NCBI RefSeq assembly: GCF_014695775.1
Contig: NZ_JACJOX010000012.1
Location: 1 to 64,000, forward strand
DNA: 64,000 bases
Source: Leptolyngbya sp. FACHB-60
GTDB lineage: Bacteria > Cyanobacteriota > Cyanobacteriia > Phormidesmidales > Phormidesmidaceae
Direction: 5' to 3'
Part shown: positions 35,892-45,066 of the stretch, one piece after another
How the letters are laid out: each line of letters opens with the position of its first letter
Numbering within the stretch: position 1 is the stretch's first letter
Position numbers and translations under genes: made by a program
The notes under the pieces: model-generated
What the model saw: the letters and a program-made list of their open reading frames with translations, nothing else
Told to the model about the DNA's origin: nothing
Database searches by the model: none

Positions 35892-37253
35892 CTACTCGAT
35901 GTAACCTGTGTGCCGCATAAACCGTTCGGCGACGGTCTGCGACTGCGCGATCGCCTGATCAACCGAGACCTGATTGGCTAGGGCGGAGGCGATCCGCTGG
36001 CCGACCTGGGTGCCAATCGCCTGAAATTCAGGAATATCCACGTACTGCACGCCCTTGTAGGGGGTCGGCAGTGGGGACGGATTGGTGATATCGGCCGTCT
36101 GGATAGAGTCCAGCACGATTTCGGCGAAGGGGGCGGCCTGCTGATAGTTCGGGTTCTCGTAGGTGGAGATGCGGGTGCCCGGGGGGACCGAGACCCAGCC
36201 ATACTCCTCCGCCACCAGCTGGACGTACTCCTTCGAGGTGGCCCAGGCGACGAATCGCTCGGCGGCCTCAGGCGATTGCGACGTGGCTGGAATCGCCAGC
36301 GCCCAAGACCACAGCCAGTTAGAGCCGTTGGGGTATGACTCGACCGGGGCGCGGGCAAAACCGATGCGATCGGCCACCTGCGACTGGTCGGGGTTAGAGA
36401 GCAGCCCGGCGGCGACTGTGGCATCAACCCACATGCCGCACTTGCCGGTCGAGAACAGGGCCAGGTTTTCGTTAAAGCCGTTGGAGCTGGCTCCGGGTGG
36501 CCCGTACTGGTTCAGTACGTCTACGTAAAAAGTGATGGCGTTTTGCCACTCGGGGGTGTCAATGGTGGGTTGCCAGTCCATATCAAACCAGCGGCCGCCA
36601 AAGGTGTTGACCAGAGTGGTGAGAAACCCCATATTTTCGCCCCAGCCTGGCTTGCCCCGCAGGCAAATGCCGTAGACGCCGTTGGCCGGGTCGTGCACTT
36701 GGCTGGCCCATTCACCCACCTGAGCATAGGTAGGGTTGGCGGGCACCGTAATGCCCGCCTTATCGAACAGGTCGGTGCGGTAGTAGAGCATCGAACTCTC
36801 GCCGTAGAAGGGCACCGCATAGAGGGTGTCTTCGTAGGAAAGCCCGGTGCGAATCGGATCGATTAGGTCGTCGACATCGTACTCAGCGGGGAGACCGTCG
36901 AGCGATCGCAGCCAGCCCCGCCTGGCCCAGATCGGCGTTTCGTAAGACCCGATTGTTAAAACATCGAACTGACCGCCCTGGCTGGCAACATCGGTGGTGG
37001 TGCGCTGGCGCAGAATGTTTTCCTCTAGCACCACCCAGCGCAGCTCGATGTCGGGGTTGTCGGCTTCGAACTGGCTCGACAGGTCTTGCATCACCACCAT
37101 GTCACCGTTGTTAACGGTGGCGATGGTTAGGCGAGTGCGGTCCCCGGCTTGGGGACCTGCTGAACAGGCATTGACGAGCTGCACCAGCAGCAAGCCAATG
37201 AGGAATGCCACCAGCCCTCTGGCGCGCATTCGGGCGCGGCGAAATAGGCGCAT
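35892..37253 (-). CDS. Sugar/polyol ABC transporter substrate-binding lipoprotein
   Basis: The protein has 453 residues. A strongly basic N-terminus and hydrophobic stretch end in LVNAC with lipobox Cys30, so it is a membrane-anchored periplasmic binding protein. The mature part has the MalE/UgpB-type cluster pattern (LSSQFEADNPDIELRWVVLE, YAVPFYGESSMLYYRTDLFD, MWVDATVAAGLL). It resembles sorbitol/mannitol-binding proteins (SmoE/MtlE group) by my reading, consistent with the polyol dehydrogenase genes around it. It is the first gene of the leftward importer operon, divergent from the SDR gene at 37421. Confidence 0.9.
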   Translation of the reverse strand: MRLFRRARMRARGLVAFLIGLLLVQLVNACSAGPQAGDRTRLTIATVNNGDMVVMQDLSSQFEADNPDIELRWVVLEENILRQRTTTDVASQGGQFDVLTIGSYETPIWARRGWLRSLDGLPAEYDVDDLIDPIRTGLSYEDTLYAVPFYGESSMLYYRTDLFDKAGITVPANPTYAQVGEWASQVHDPANGVYGICLRGKPGWGENMGFLTTLVNTFGGRWFDMDWQPTIDTPEWQNAITFYVDVLNQYGPPGASSNGFNENLALFSTGKCGMWVDATVAAGLLSNPDQSQVADRIGFARAPVESYPNGSNWLWSWALAIPATSQSPEAAERFVAWATSKEYVQLVAEEYGWVSVPPGTRISTYENPNYQQAAPFAEIVLDSIQTADITNPSPLPTPYKGVQYVDIPEFQAIGTQVGQRIASALANQVSVDQAIAQSQTVAERFMRHTGYIE

Positions 37254-37420
37254 CGCACGGCTCCTCGGATTTCTAAAAAGATAAACTAAGTTGAATTTAT
37301 GCTCTAGTCACGGGCAAAAGCCCAATAATGGAATCATACTGATGTCGCTTCCCAACGACGAGGCGCTCAGTTGTATTCGCAACAATTCTTGATTGCAATC
37401 CCAACTGTGAGGCCAGCTTT
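37254..37420. promoter_or_regulatory. Divergent promoter region of the polyol locus
   Basis: This 167-base region serves the importer operon (leftward) and the SDR-sorC-fructokinase genes (rightward). It contains GATTGCAATC, a 10-base palindrome at 37391-37400, and nearby TTGTATTCGCAACAATTCTTG, which has imperfect dyads. SorC-family regulators bind such sites near divergent promoters; the SorC protein at 38326 is the likely ligand. Assignment is inference. Confidence 0.5.
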
Positions 37421-38221
37421 ATGAGCGCGATCGCCACCTATGATTTCCAAGGCAAAACCATTCTGATCACTGGCGGGGCGGGGGAAATTGGCAAAGCTAC
37501 CGCCCACCGATTTGCCGCCAATGGGGCAACAATTGCGTTGCTGGATATTAACGAAATGAGGCTGGCCGAGGTCGCCCAGGGGTTGAAAGACTATGGCAAT
37601 CCCGTGTACACCGTTCGCTGCGATGTCACCGATGCTCAGGAAGTGACCGAGATGTTTGCGATCGCCGTTGAGCAGGTGGGCCAGCTCGACTATGTGTTTA
37701 ACAATGCCGGCTACCAGGGCGCGTTTGCTAAGACCGACGAGTATCCTGAGGAAGATTTCGAGAAGGTGATCGATATCAACGTGATTGGCGTGTTTCACAT
37801 TCTTAAGGCCGCTGCCCAGCACCTGCGGAAGGCTGGTGGGGCGATTGTCAATATGGCCAGCCACGCCGGGGTCGATGGGCCGCCCAACATGCTGGCCTAT
37901 GCCGCCTCCAAGTTTGCGGTGATTGGCATGACTCAAACCGCCGCTAAAGACCTGGCCCCCCACGGCATTCGCGTCAATGCCCTGTCGCCGTCGCTGATTG
38001 GCCCTGGCTTTATGTGGACCCGGCAGACGGAACTGCAGGCGGGGGTAGGGTCGCAGTATTTTGATGCCGACCCCAAGGTAGTCGAACAGCAGATGATCAA
38101 CCTGGTGCCGCTGCGCCGGTTGGGACGGTTAGAAGAAGTTGCCAACGGAGTTGCTTTTTTAATGAGTGATGAGGCTAGCTATATCACTGGCTTCAATTTG
38201 GATATTACGGGAGGACAGTAG
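37421..38221 (+). CDS. Short-chain dehydrogenase/reductase, probable polyol dehydrogenase
   Basis: The protein has 266 residues, a classical SDR. NAD-binding motif TGGAGEIG is at about residues 17-24, an acidic cofactor selector DIN follows (favouring NAD over NADP), NNAG comes at about 91, and the catalytic Ser/Tyr/Lys set is in NMASHAG...YAASKFAV. It is the first rightward gene of the polyol locus. It may oxidise a polyol such as sorbitol or arabitol beside the mannitol-type enzyme; the exact substrate cannot be read from the sequence. The 105-base gap to the sorC gene is compatible with one transcript. Confidence 0.9.
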   Translation: MSAIATYDFQGKTILITGGAGEIGKATAHRFAANGATIALLDINEMRLAEVAQGLKDYGNPVYTVRCDVTDAQEVTEMFAIAVEQVGQLDYVFNNAGYQGAFAKTDEYPEEDFEKVIDINVIGVFHILKAAAQHLRKAGGAIVNMASHAGVDGPPNMLAYAASKFAVIGMTQTAAKDLAPHGIRVNALSPSLIGPGFMWTRQTELQAGVGSQYFDADPKVVEQQMINLVPLRRLGRLEEVANGVAFLMSDEASYITGFNLDITGGQ

Positions 38222-38325
38222 AATTGAGCAAATATTCTCTGATGGATGATATACTCAATCATTCTTTGGGTAGATCTTTAATCAAATAGAATCCTTCTTT
38301 AGGTAGTGGTGGGTGAGGTGACCTG

Positions 38326-39288
38326 ATGGGAGACATGTATGCGGAGAAGCGCGATCGCAAACTCGACCTGGCGGCCCACGCCGCCTGGCTGTACTACATC
38401 GCCGGCAACACCCAGGAAGAAATTGCCGCTAAGCTCAACGTGTCGCGGCAGGCGGCCCAGCGCTTGGTAGCCCTAGCCGTCAGCGAAAAGCTGATCAAAT
38501 TTCGCCTCGACCATCCCCTTAGCCACTGCATTGGCCTGGCCGAGGCCCTACGGGATCGGTTCAATCTGTCAATGTGTGAAGTCGTCCCCGACCCCGCCGT
38601 CGGTGGTGATCTCTACAATGGCCTGGGCGTCTGTGCGGCAACTCATCTGGAGACCTATTTAGTCGCTAGAACCCCGTCCATTCTGGCCTTTAGCTCGGGG
38701 CGCACTCTCCGGGCCCTGGTCGATCAAATTCCCTCGATGGATCAGCCCCAGCACAAGATTGTCTCGATTGTGGGCAACATGTCGCACTATGGGCTGGCCG
38801 GTCGTCATGAGGTGGTCATGCACCTGTCTGACCGGGTGGGGTCGCAAACCTACCCGGTGCCCACGCCAGCGGTGGCCACCAGCGTGGAAGAGCGCGACCT
38901 GTTGCAGACCCAGCGATCGTTTATTGCCGTGAAAGCCCTGGCGGAGCAGGCCAAGGTCACCTTTGTTGGCGTTAGCCACATCGCCTGGAACGCGCCCCTG
39001 CACGAGGATGGCTTTATCAACGACGCCGAACTGACTGAGCTGATCGAGCTGGGAGCGGTTGGTGAAATTGCGGGCTGGGCGTTCAACTCCCAGGGAAAAT
39101 TGCTGCAAGCGGGCACCAACAGCCGCGTTGCTGGCGTGCCCCTAGAGCAGCCGGCCCAGCGCCTGATCATCGGCGTCGCTGGGGGCATCCGCAAAGCCGA
39201 AGCCATTCTCGCAGCCCTACAGGGTCGGCTGATCAGCGGGTTGATTACCGATGAAGCCGCCGCCACAGCGATTTTGATTAAGGGATAA
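38326..39288 (+). CDS. SorC/DeoR-family sugar-binding transcriptional regulator
   Basis: The protein has 320 residues. The N-terminal helix-turn-helix (YYIAGNTQEEIAAKLNVSRQ, then AAQRLVALAVSEKLIKF, about residues 22-60) is followed by a SorC-type sugar-phosphate-binding domain with the pattern ILAFSSGRTLRALVDQIP and the final VAGGIRKAEAILAALQGRLI. Family members sense a phosphorylated sugar and control nearby catabolic operons. Here it probably controls the divergent importer operon and its own SDR-sorC-fructokinase set. Confidence 0.93.
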   Translation: MGDMYAEKRDRKLDLAAHAAWLYYIAGNTQEEIAAKLNVSRQAAQRLVALAVSEKLIKFRLDHPLSHCIGLAEALRDRFNLSMCEVVPDPAVGGDLYNGLGVCAATHLETYLVARTPSILAFSSGRTLRALVDQIPSMDQPQHKIVSIVGNMSHYGLAGRHEVVMHLSDRVGSQTYPVPTPAVATSVEERDLLQTQRSFIAVKALAEQAKVTFVGVSHIAWNAPLHEDGFINDAELTELIELGAVGEIAGWAFNSQGKLLQAGTNSRVAGVPLEQPAQRLIIGVAGGIRKAEAILAALQGRLISGLITDEAAATAILIKG

Positions 39289-39348
39289 CTGTTATCGACC
39301 CGAGATCGGCTAGCTCGGATGGATTTGGAGCGATTTTAGGAAAAAACC

Positions 39349-40329
39349 ATGACCGAGCCTGTGATTTGTTTAGGAGAATGCTTAGTCGATCGCCTGTTTG
39401 AGGTGGGTGAAACGCCGGAGAATAGCTCAAACAATGGTACCGACTACCCCGGTGGAGCACCCGCCAATGTGGCTGCTGCGATCGCAAAACTCGGCACCCC
39501 TACCCGGCTGATCAGTGCCCTGGGCCAGGACGACCTGGGCGACTGGCTAATTCAGGTGCTGCAGGAGCAGGGGGTGGCGTGCCGGATTCAGCGCGTGGCT
39601 GATATGCCCACCCGCACGGTGCTGGTGCAGCGGGATGAAACGGGCGATCGCCAGTTCATCGGCTTTAGCGCCCCCGACTCCGCCGCCTTTGCCGATGCCC
39701 ACCTCACCCCTGAATGGATTGATGCCGTCGATTTTGCCGGGGTGAAGTATCTGGTGATGGGGACGCTGGGTCTGGCCTATGCCACCACCGCCAGCGCCAT
39801 GGAGCGGGCACGGGACAAGGCTCAGCAAGCTGGGGCAAAGATTATTATTGACCTGAACTGGCGACCCGTATTTTGGCCCGATGTAGAGATTGCGCCTCAA
39901 AAAATTCGCGCTTTTCTGGACGCTGCTGACTTACTCAAGCTCTCCCGCGAAGAAGCCCTGTGGCTGCTGAATACCGACTCTGCCGCTGAGATTTGTCAGC
40001 AGTTCCCTCGCGCTCAAGCTGTGTTGCTCACCGATGGCGGTAACGGCAGCACCTGCGCCACCCGGCACCACAACATTGCGCGGCCTGCCTTTGACGTTGA
40101 CAGCATAGACACGACCGGAGCCGGGGATGCCTTTTTGGCTGGGGTTATTCACCAGCTGCACCAGCGTGGGTGGGATTGTTTGCAGCAGCGGGAGGCGATC
40201 GCTGATATCCTGCGCTATGCCAGCGCGGTGGGGGCGCTGACGACGCTCAAGCCGGGGGCGATCGCCGCCCAGCCCACCCCCCGGGAGGTCGATGCCTTTT
40301 TGCACCACCAGGCCGCTGCCTCTAGCTAA
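39349..40329 (+). CDS. PfkB-family carbohydrate kinase, probable fructokinase
   Basis: The protein has 326 residues. The ribokinase/PfkB signatures are clear: the N-terminal substrate motif YPGGAPANVAAAIAKLG (about residues 33-50), the SALGQDDLGDWL segment and the C-terminal DTTGAGDAFLAGVIHQL with the catalytic Asp. FWRP-like motif NWRPVFWPD is typical of plant and cyanobacterial fructokinases. It would phosphorylate the fructose produced from mannitol or sorbitol to fructose 6-phosphate. It is downstream of sorC by 60 bases. Confidence 0.92.
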   Translation: MTEPVICLGECLVDRLFEVGETPENSSNNGTDYPGGAPANVAAAIAKLGTPTRLISALGQDDLGDWLIQVLQEQGVACRIQRVADMPTRTVLVQRDETGDRQFIGFSAPDSAAFADAHLTPEWIDAVDFAGVKYLVMGTLGLAYATTASAMERARDKAQQAGAKIIIDLNWRPVFWPDVEIAPQKIRAFLDAADLLKLSREEALWLLNTDSAAEICQQFPRAQAVLLTDGGNGSTCATRHHNIARPAFDVDSIDTTGAGDAFLAGVIHQLHQRGWDCLQQREAIADILRYASAVGALTTLKPGAIAAQPTPREVDAFLHHQAAASS

Positions 40330-40364
40330 AAAATTTGAGATCCCGATTCAAAACCCGTATCTCC

Positions 40365-40392
40365 GTAGGGGCATAGCATGCTATGCCCCTAC
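40365..40392. repeat. Perfect 28-base palindrome
   Basis: GTAGGGGCATAGCA (40365-40378) is followed directly by its exact reverse complement (40379-40392). It lies between the convergent fructokinase and dioxygenase genes and shares its outer sequence with the hairpin at 31091-31121. No T-run follows. Confidence 0.85.
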
Positions 40393-40430
40393 AAACCGGG
40401 GGGTTAATTAAATGGGATCTGGACTGCCAA

Positions 40431-41219
40431 TCAGGTCAGCTCTAGCCCAATCTCAAAGCGTCCGGTGTAGCCTTCCCCATTCTGGGTAAGGGAGAGCATT
40501 AGCTGATCGCCGCCGCTACGAAAGATGCCGTCATTTTGGTTGCGGGTGGTGCGCTGGCCTCTGGTGCTATAGGGGGCCTGGGTGTAGATGCGATCGCTCA
40601 GAGCATCGTCAAAATAGAGCTGTGAAGTAAATTCATAGCCCTGATTTGCGCCCTGATTTGCCGCAGTATTGCCGCGAATTTTGAAGTGGATGTGCGTAGT
40701 TCGGCCAGGATACCAACCGGGATAAATGGTGGTGAACTCGACCGTGCCGTCAGCATTGGTGACTTGAGCACCGCGCAAAAATTTTTGACCCAGGGTGTTG
40801 GCTCTGCGATCGGCTACGTCTGAATAGGCTCCGGTGGCATCGCAGTGCCAGACGTCTACAATTGCCCCTGCCAGAGGCACACAGGCATTAGCACCCACCT
40901 GAGAGACTCGAAATTGCAGCGTTAGGGGGACGCCTGGTTTCACTGAGCCAGTCGCCGGATCAGAACGAATATCTGAGCGATTCAGCCCTTCATCGACAAA
41001 ATAGGGGCCTTCGGTTTGCTGAGGGCGCACGGTGCAGGCCGGTTGCCCCGCTGCCGCCCCGGTCGGGGTTTGGGCTAAAGTGCCGCTGAGTTCGGCCGAG
41101 GCCGAGGGCCTACGAAAACAGCCAAACAGCGAAACCATCAGGGTGCCGCCGAGGAAGCCCAAGGCGTCTCGACGCTTGAAGCTAGGGCCGTCCGTTCTAG
41201 ATACGTATTGTTTTGGCAT
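40431..41219 (-). CDS. Intradiol ring-cleavage dioxygenase-like protein with Tat-type leader
   Basis: The protein has 262 residues. The leader contains a twin-Arg motif (FKRRDALGFLGG, about residues 14-25), a hydrophobic stretch and a Cys (SLFGC) that may be lipidated. The C-terminal domain matches intradiol dioxygenases: QTEGPYFVDEGLNRSDI, LAGAIVDVWHCDATGAYSDV and TIYPGWYPGRTTHIHFKIRG, which supply the Tyr, Tyr, His, His iron ligands. Cytosolic relatives cleave catechols; secreted members exist but their role is little known. It is downstream of xylB in the same orientation, with a 250-base gap (41220-41469) in which I see no gene. Confidence 0.87.
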   Translation of the reverse strand: MPKQYVSRTDGPSFKRRDALGFLGGTLMVSLFGCFRRPSASAELSGTLAQTPTGAAAGQPACTVRPQQTEGPYFVDEGLNRSDIRSDPATGSVKPGVPLTLQFRVSQVGANACVPLAGAIVDVWHCDATGAYSDVADRRANTLGQKFLRGAQVTNADGTVEFTTIYPGWYPGRTTHIHFKIRGNTAANQGANQGYEFTSQLYFDDALSDRIYTQAPYSTRGQRTTRNQNDGIFRSGGDQLMLSLTQNGEGYTGRFEIGLELT

Positions 41220-41469
41220 TGAGTTAGGGGCGTTGCTATATCGACAGCTTCCATTGGGCTAAACCAAAATGACGGTTTACACCGCACCTGAATTACAGCC
41301 TTGTCATCCAGCAAGGGATGATGCCCTGCTATGTCGGAACCGTAGGGTGCATAGCGCTAGGGGCGCGGCTCTGCCTACGTGGCCCTAAAATTCTATTAAA
41401 ACCCTTCACACGTTGCCTATGGGCCACAATGCACCGCTCACCATACCGAGATTTGACCGGACAAACTCC

Positions 41470-42936
41470 CTACCTCACAACCTTTAACGAATCATAAAGC
41501 GGGGTATAGCGCTCAAACGCCGCCTCATAGGCCGCGTGCTCCTGGGGCTGCACCGCCTCGATCGCCTCAGGCAGCATGTCAAACGCCGCCGCTAGCGACG
41601 GGTAGGCCCCTACCCCCACCATCGCCAAGATCGCTGCTCCGTAGGCCGCCCCTTCTTCAGCTTTGGGGGCCACTAGTTCCGTGTGCAACACATCGGCCAG
41701 TAGGTGGAACCAGAGGGGCGATCGCACCCCGCCCCCCGTCGCCAATAGCTGGTTCACCGGAGAAATTCCCTGAATCACCTCCAGGGCTGCCCGCAGGCCA
41801 AATGCCACCCCCTCCAGCACCGCCCGAATCAGGTCGCCCTGGGTGTGGGCCAGCGACAAATTCACCCAGGCCCCTCGCGTGTCGGGGTCGAGGTAGGGGC
41901 TGCGCTCGCCAGCCAGATGGGGCAAAAACAGCACGCCGCGCGCCCCTGGTTCAGATTTTTCTGCTAGAGCCATCAAGTCGGCAAAGGCAATATTGGGGGC
42001 AAAGGTGTCGCGATACCAGCGCAGGGCGCCCCCTGCCGCTAGGGTCACCCCTAGCAGGTGATAGCCACCATCGGCATGGCAGAACAGGTGCACCCGTCCC
42101 TCGGGGTCGGGGGTAGGAACATTGCAAGGGGCAAAAATTACCCCCGAGGTGCCAATGCTGAGGCTGCCCCGTTTCAGGTTGCGGTCTGAAATGCCCAGAC
42201 CGATCGCCGCTGCCGCATTGTCACCGCCCCCCGCTACTACGGGGAGTCCTGCCGGGAGTCCGGTACGCTCAGCCAGCTCGGGTTTCAGTCGTCCAGCAAT
42301 GGCAGTCGATTCCATCACCTGGGGAAACAGGTCAGAGCTGATATTCAGGGCCGTGAGGATGTCCTGATCCCACTGCCGACTGGTCAGGTTTAAGCAGCCA
42401 ATGCCCGAGGCATCGGAGGGTTCCGTCACCGCTTCGCCAGTCAGCACGTAGCCGAGGTAGTCTTTGGGCAGCAGAATTTGCTGCACTTGTTCATAGGCCT
42501 GGGGTTCTTCCTGCCGCAGCCAAACTAGCTTTGGCAGTTGAAACCCGGTAATCGCCGGATTGCCGGTGCGCTGAATCAGTTCTGATCGGGGTACCGCCGC
42601 TTCAATCGCCTCGACGGCTTTGCCCGTGCGCTGGTCATTCCAGAGAATTGCTGGGCGAATCACCTGACCAGTCCCATCCAGCGGCACCATGCCGTGCATC
42701 TGGCCGGATAGACCGAGGGCGATCGCTTGCTGCCCCTCAATCTGCCCAGCTACCTCGCTCAGAGCGTTCAAACTAGCCTCGGCCCAGTCGGCGGGGTGCT
42801 GCTCCGTCCAGCCGGGGTAGGGCGTCAGCAGGGGATAACTCTGAGTGGTTTGAGCCACCACCTGTCCTTGCAGATTGACGGCGATCGCCCGCACCCCGCC
42901 GGTTCCCAAATCTAAACCAATGACTACGTCCGCCAA
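41470..42936 (-). CDS. xylB: Xylulokinase (FGGY family)
   Basis: The protein has 488 residues from a TTG at 42936 ([18 protein letters not shown]), chosen because GAGG lies a few bases upstream; a longer frame from an ATG at 42966 adds ten residues and overlaps the upstream gene by 14 bases. FGGY features are present: the N-terminal phosphate loop [47 protein letters not shown] (catalytic Asp region), and [19 protein letters not shown] near the C-terminus. It phosphorylates D-xylulose to xylulose 5-phosphate, feeding pentose metabolism, and would complete D-arabitol or xylitol use with the polyol dehydrogenases of this locus. Confidence 0.92.
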   Translation of the reverse strand: MADVVIGLDLGTGGVRAIAVNLQGQVVAQTTQSYPLLTPYPGWTEQHPADWAEASLNALSEVAGQIEGQQAIALGLSGQMHGMVPLDGTGQVIRPAILWNDQRTGKAVEAIEAAVPRSELIQRTGNPAITGFQLPKLVWLRQEEPQAYEQVQQILLPKDYLGYVLTGEAVTEPSDASGIGCLNLTSRQWDQDILTALNISSDLFPQVMESTAIAGRLKPELAERTGLPAGLPVVAGGGDNAAAAIGLGISDRNLKRGSLSIGTSGVIFAPCNVPTPDPEGRVHLFCHADGGYHLLGVTLAAGGALRWYRDTFAPNIAFADLMALAEKSEPGARGVLFLPHLAGERSPYLDPDTRGAWVNLSLAHTQGDLIRAVLEGVAFGLRAALEVIQGISPVNQLLATGGGVRSPLWFHLLADVLHTELVAPKAEEGAAYGAAILAMVGVGAYPSLAAAFDMLPEAIEAVQPQEHAAYEAAFERYTPLYDSLKVVR

Positions 42937-42952
42937 TTCAGCCTCTCTCCAT

Positions 42953-44353
42953 CTACGATTCTGCAATGACGGGTGCTTTTATCTCCCCTGAGGTGCGTTC
43001 TGGAGCGTCGTGCCGCTCCACCCGCTGGGGTTCCTGATCCACAACCATCGGCTCATCCAAACGGCTTTCTTCCCAGGTAATCAGCCGCGATCCGCCCTTG
43101 CGGGTGAAATAGCTCCACAACCACTGGATCATCACCACCAGCTTGTTGTCAAACTCAATCAGGTAATAGATGTGCACAAAAATCCATATCAGCCAGGCAG
43201 GGAAGCCCCACAGCTTGAACCGCCCCATGTTGACCACCGCCGCGTGGTGGCCAATCACCGCCAGATTGCCCACATCGTCGTAGTGGAAAGGAGGCACCTC
43301 TTTTCCTTGAAGCCGCCGCTGAATTAGCTTAGCGATGTAGGCCCCCTGCTGCATCGCCACGGGCGCAACTCCAGGCAGGGGCTGCCCGTCCTGGTGGGCA
43401 AAGTGTGCCAGATCCCCTACCACAAAAATATTCGGCTGCTCCGGCAGGCTTAAGTCGGGGTTCACCATCACCCGACCCGACCGGTCAAGCTGGGCTCCAG
43501 CCCGAGCGGCCAGCACTTTGCCTAGCGCCGAAGCCCGCACTCCGGCGGCCCAGAGAATCGTTTTAGCCCGCACCTGCTCGGTCTGCTCGCCCTGGCGCAC
43601 CGTCACCACATCGTCGGCAATATCGGTCACCAGAGACTGGGTGCGCACCGTCACGCCTAGTTCCGCCAGCGATTCGGCAGCTTTGGCCGATAGGTCAGCG
43701 GGGTAGGGGGGCAGCACGCGATCGAGCCCTTCCAGTAGCAGAATGCGAGTTTCGGTGGTGTCAATGTGGTGAAATTCGTTCTTGAGCGCGTGAAAAGCCA
43801 GTTCGGCCAAAGCCCCAGCCAATTCCACACCAGTTGGCCCGCCGCCTACCACCACAAACGTCAGCCAGGCCCGCCGCCGCTCTGGGTCTGACTCTTTCTC
43901 CGCGGCTTCAAAGGCCCCAAAAATTCGTTTCCGCATTTCTAGGGCATCCTCAACGGTTTTTAGCCCTGGGGCGGCCTCGGCCCACTGGTCATGGCCAAAG
44001 TAGTGGTGGCTGACGCCCGTGGCCACAATTAGCGTGTCGTAGGGCAGCACGGTATGTTTCAGTTTCACCTGATGTTGCTGGGGGTCGATATCAATCACCG
44101 CATCCATCAGCACCCTGACATGGCGGTGAGCACTCAGGATAGTGCGCAAAGGGGATGAAATATCCCCAGGGGATAGCTTGCCAGTAGCAACTTGATAGAG
44201 CAGTGGTTGAAATAGGTGAAAGTTTCGTTTGTCAATTAAGGTGACTTCAACCTGCTGAGTTTTTCCCAATGCCTTAGCGGCATAGAGTCCGCCAAACCCT
44301 CCTCCAACAATCACAACCTGGTGAGGCTTGGTCTCAATAGCGGTATTTTTCAT
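42953..44353 (-). CDS. Type II NADH:quinone oxidoreductase (NDH-2)
   Basis: The protein has 466 residues. Two Rossmann nucleotide-binding motifs are visible: [17 protein letters not shown] (FAD, about residues 13-29) and [19 protein letters not shown] (NADH, about 167-185). The redox-linked [15 protein letters not shown] and [10 protein letters not shown] segments and a C-terminal membrane-associating helix region ([20 protein letters not shown]) match Ndb-type proteins. It oxidises NADH without pumping protons and passes electrons to the plastoquinone pool. Overlap or near-overlap with xylB suggests that NADH from polyol oxidation is recycled here, an inference from order. Confidence 0.92.
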   Translation of the reverse strand: MKNTAIETKPHQVVIVGGGFGGLYAAKALGKTQQVEVTLIDKRNFHLFQPLLYQVATGKLSPGDISSPLRTILSAHRHVRVLMDAVIDIDPQQHQVKLKHTVLPYDTLIVATGVSHHYFGHDQWAEAAPGLKTVEDALEMRKRIFGAFEAAEKESDPERRRAWLTFVVVGGGPTGVELAGALAELAFHALKNEFHHIDTTETRILLLEGLDRVLPPYPADLSAKAAESLAELGVTVRTQSLVTDIADDVVTVRQGEQTEQVRAKTILWAAGVRASALGKVLAARAGAQLDRSGRVMVNPDLSLPEQPNIFVVGDLAHFAHQDGQPLPGVAPVAMQQGAYIAKLIQRRLQGKEVPPFHYDDVGNLAVIGHHAAVVNMGRFKLWGFPAWLIWIFVHIYYLIEFDNKLVVMIQWLWSYFTRKGGSRLITWEESRLDEPMVVDQEPQRVERHDAPERTSGEIKAPVIAES

Positions 44354-45066
44354 GGAATTAGCTCCATCTCAGATAGTCTTGGCTGAAGATTGCTGGGGGG
44401 AATCTCGCTTTCAAGGCTGCTTTCGGCACGGGGGCGATCGCTCTATCTAACAAATTATTTCAGCCGATTTCTGAGGAATGTAGCTGGCCCTATCGACTGA
44501 AAGACATAGCTAATTGCTGCTTTGCCGAAAAAGCTATGGTCCAAATTAGCGCTGATTAGCTTCAGTGTAAGTATTCAAAGGAGCCCTGTGGGTTTCTCAA
44601 TTTTTCATCACGATTTTTAAACAGAAAAACGTGATGGAAAACCCGCTGTTTTGTGTTGGCGATCGCAGTAGTCGACCCACTCATCTGCTTCTCGCTTCGT
44701 ACTACAGCTGGGGCAGTTTTAGTGGCGGCGATCGCGGCTTTGCCCTTTAGGTGTGGCCGAACAACTCTGTGAATGACTAACTCCACCTGCGGCTAGACGC
44801 TGCCTTTAGGCTAGTTACCTAAGCTGAAGACAGCTCTCGGCAACAAATCTGTCAGCTTCAGCCTGCATCCTCAACGGTTAGCAGGCAGTGTAAACCTATC
44901 CATCCGCAACCGCTAGTGCAGCCCATTGACTTGAGGCAAGCGGTGAATGTCGGCCGCGCCTAGTATGTCTGAGGATGTGCTGCATTAATTTCAAGGGCAG
45001 GTTTTAGCCGAGAGCCGTGCAAATCTAGAACCGACAATTCAAACCCTAAACCCCAGGAGAATTAGC
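44354..45066. other. 713-base gap with a long hairpin
   Basis: No convincing gene. Bases 44601-44641 can form a long hairpin: TTTTTCATCACG pairs with CGTGATGGAAAA and the inner TTTTT with AAAAA. A 74-residue frame at 44562-44786 crosses the hairpin and looks spurious. HIP1-type octamers are present. The right end supplies the start region of the PfpI-like gene (CAGGAGAATTAGC before 45067). Confidence 0.55.

Noticed and set aside
44562..44786. 74-residue leftward frame
   Set aside because: It reads through the long hairpin at 44601-44641 and has low-complexity, unpatterned sequence.
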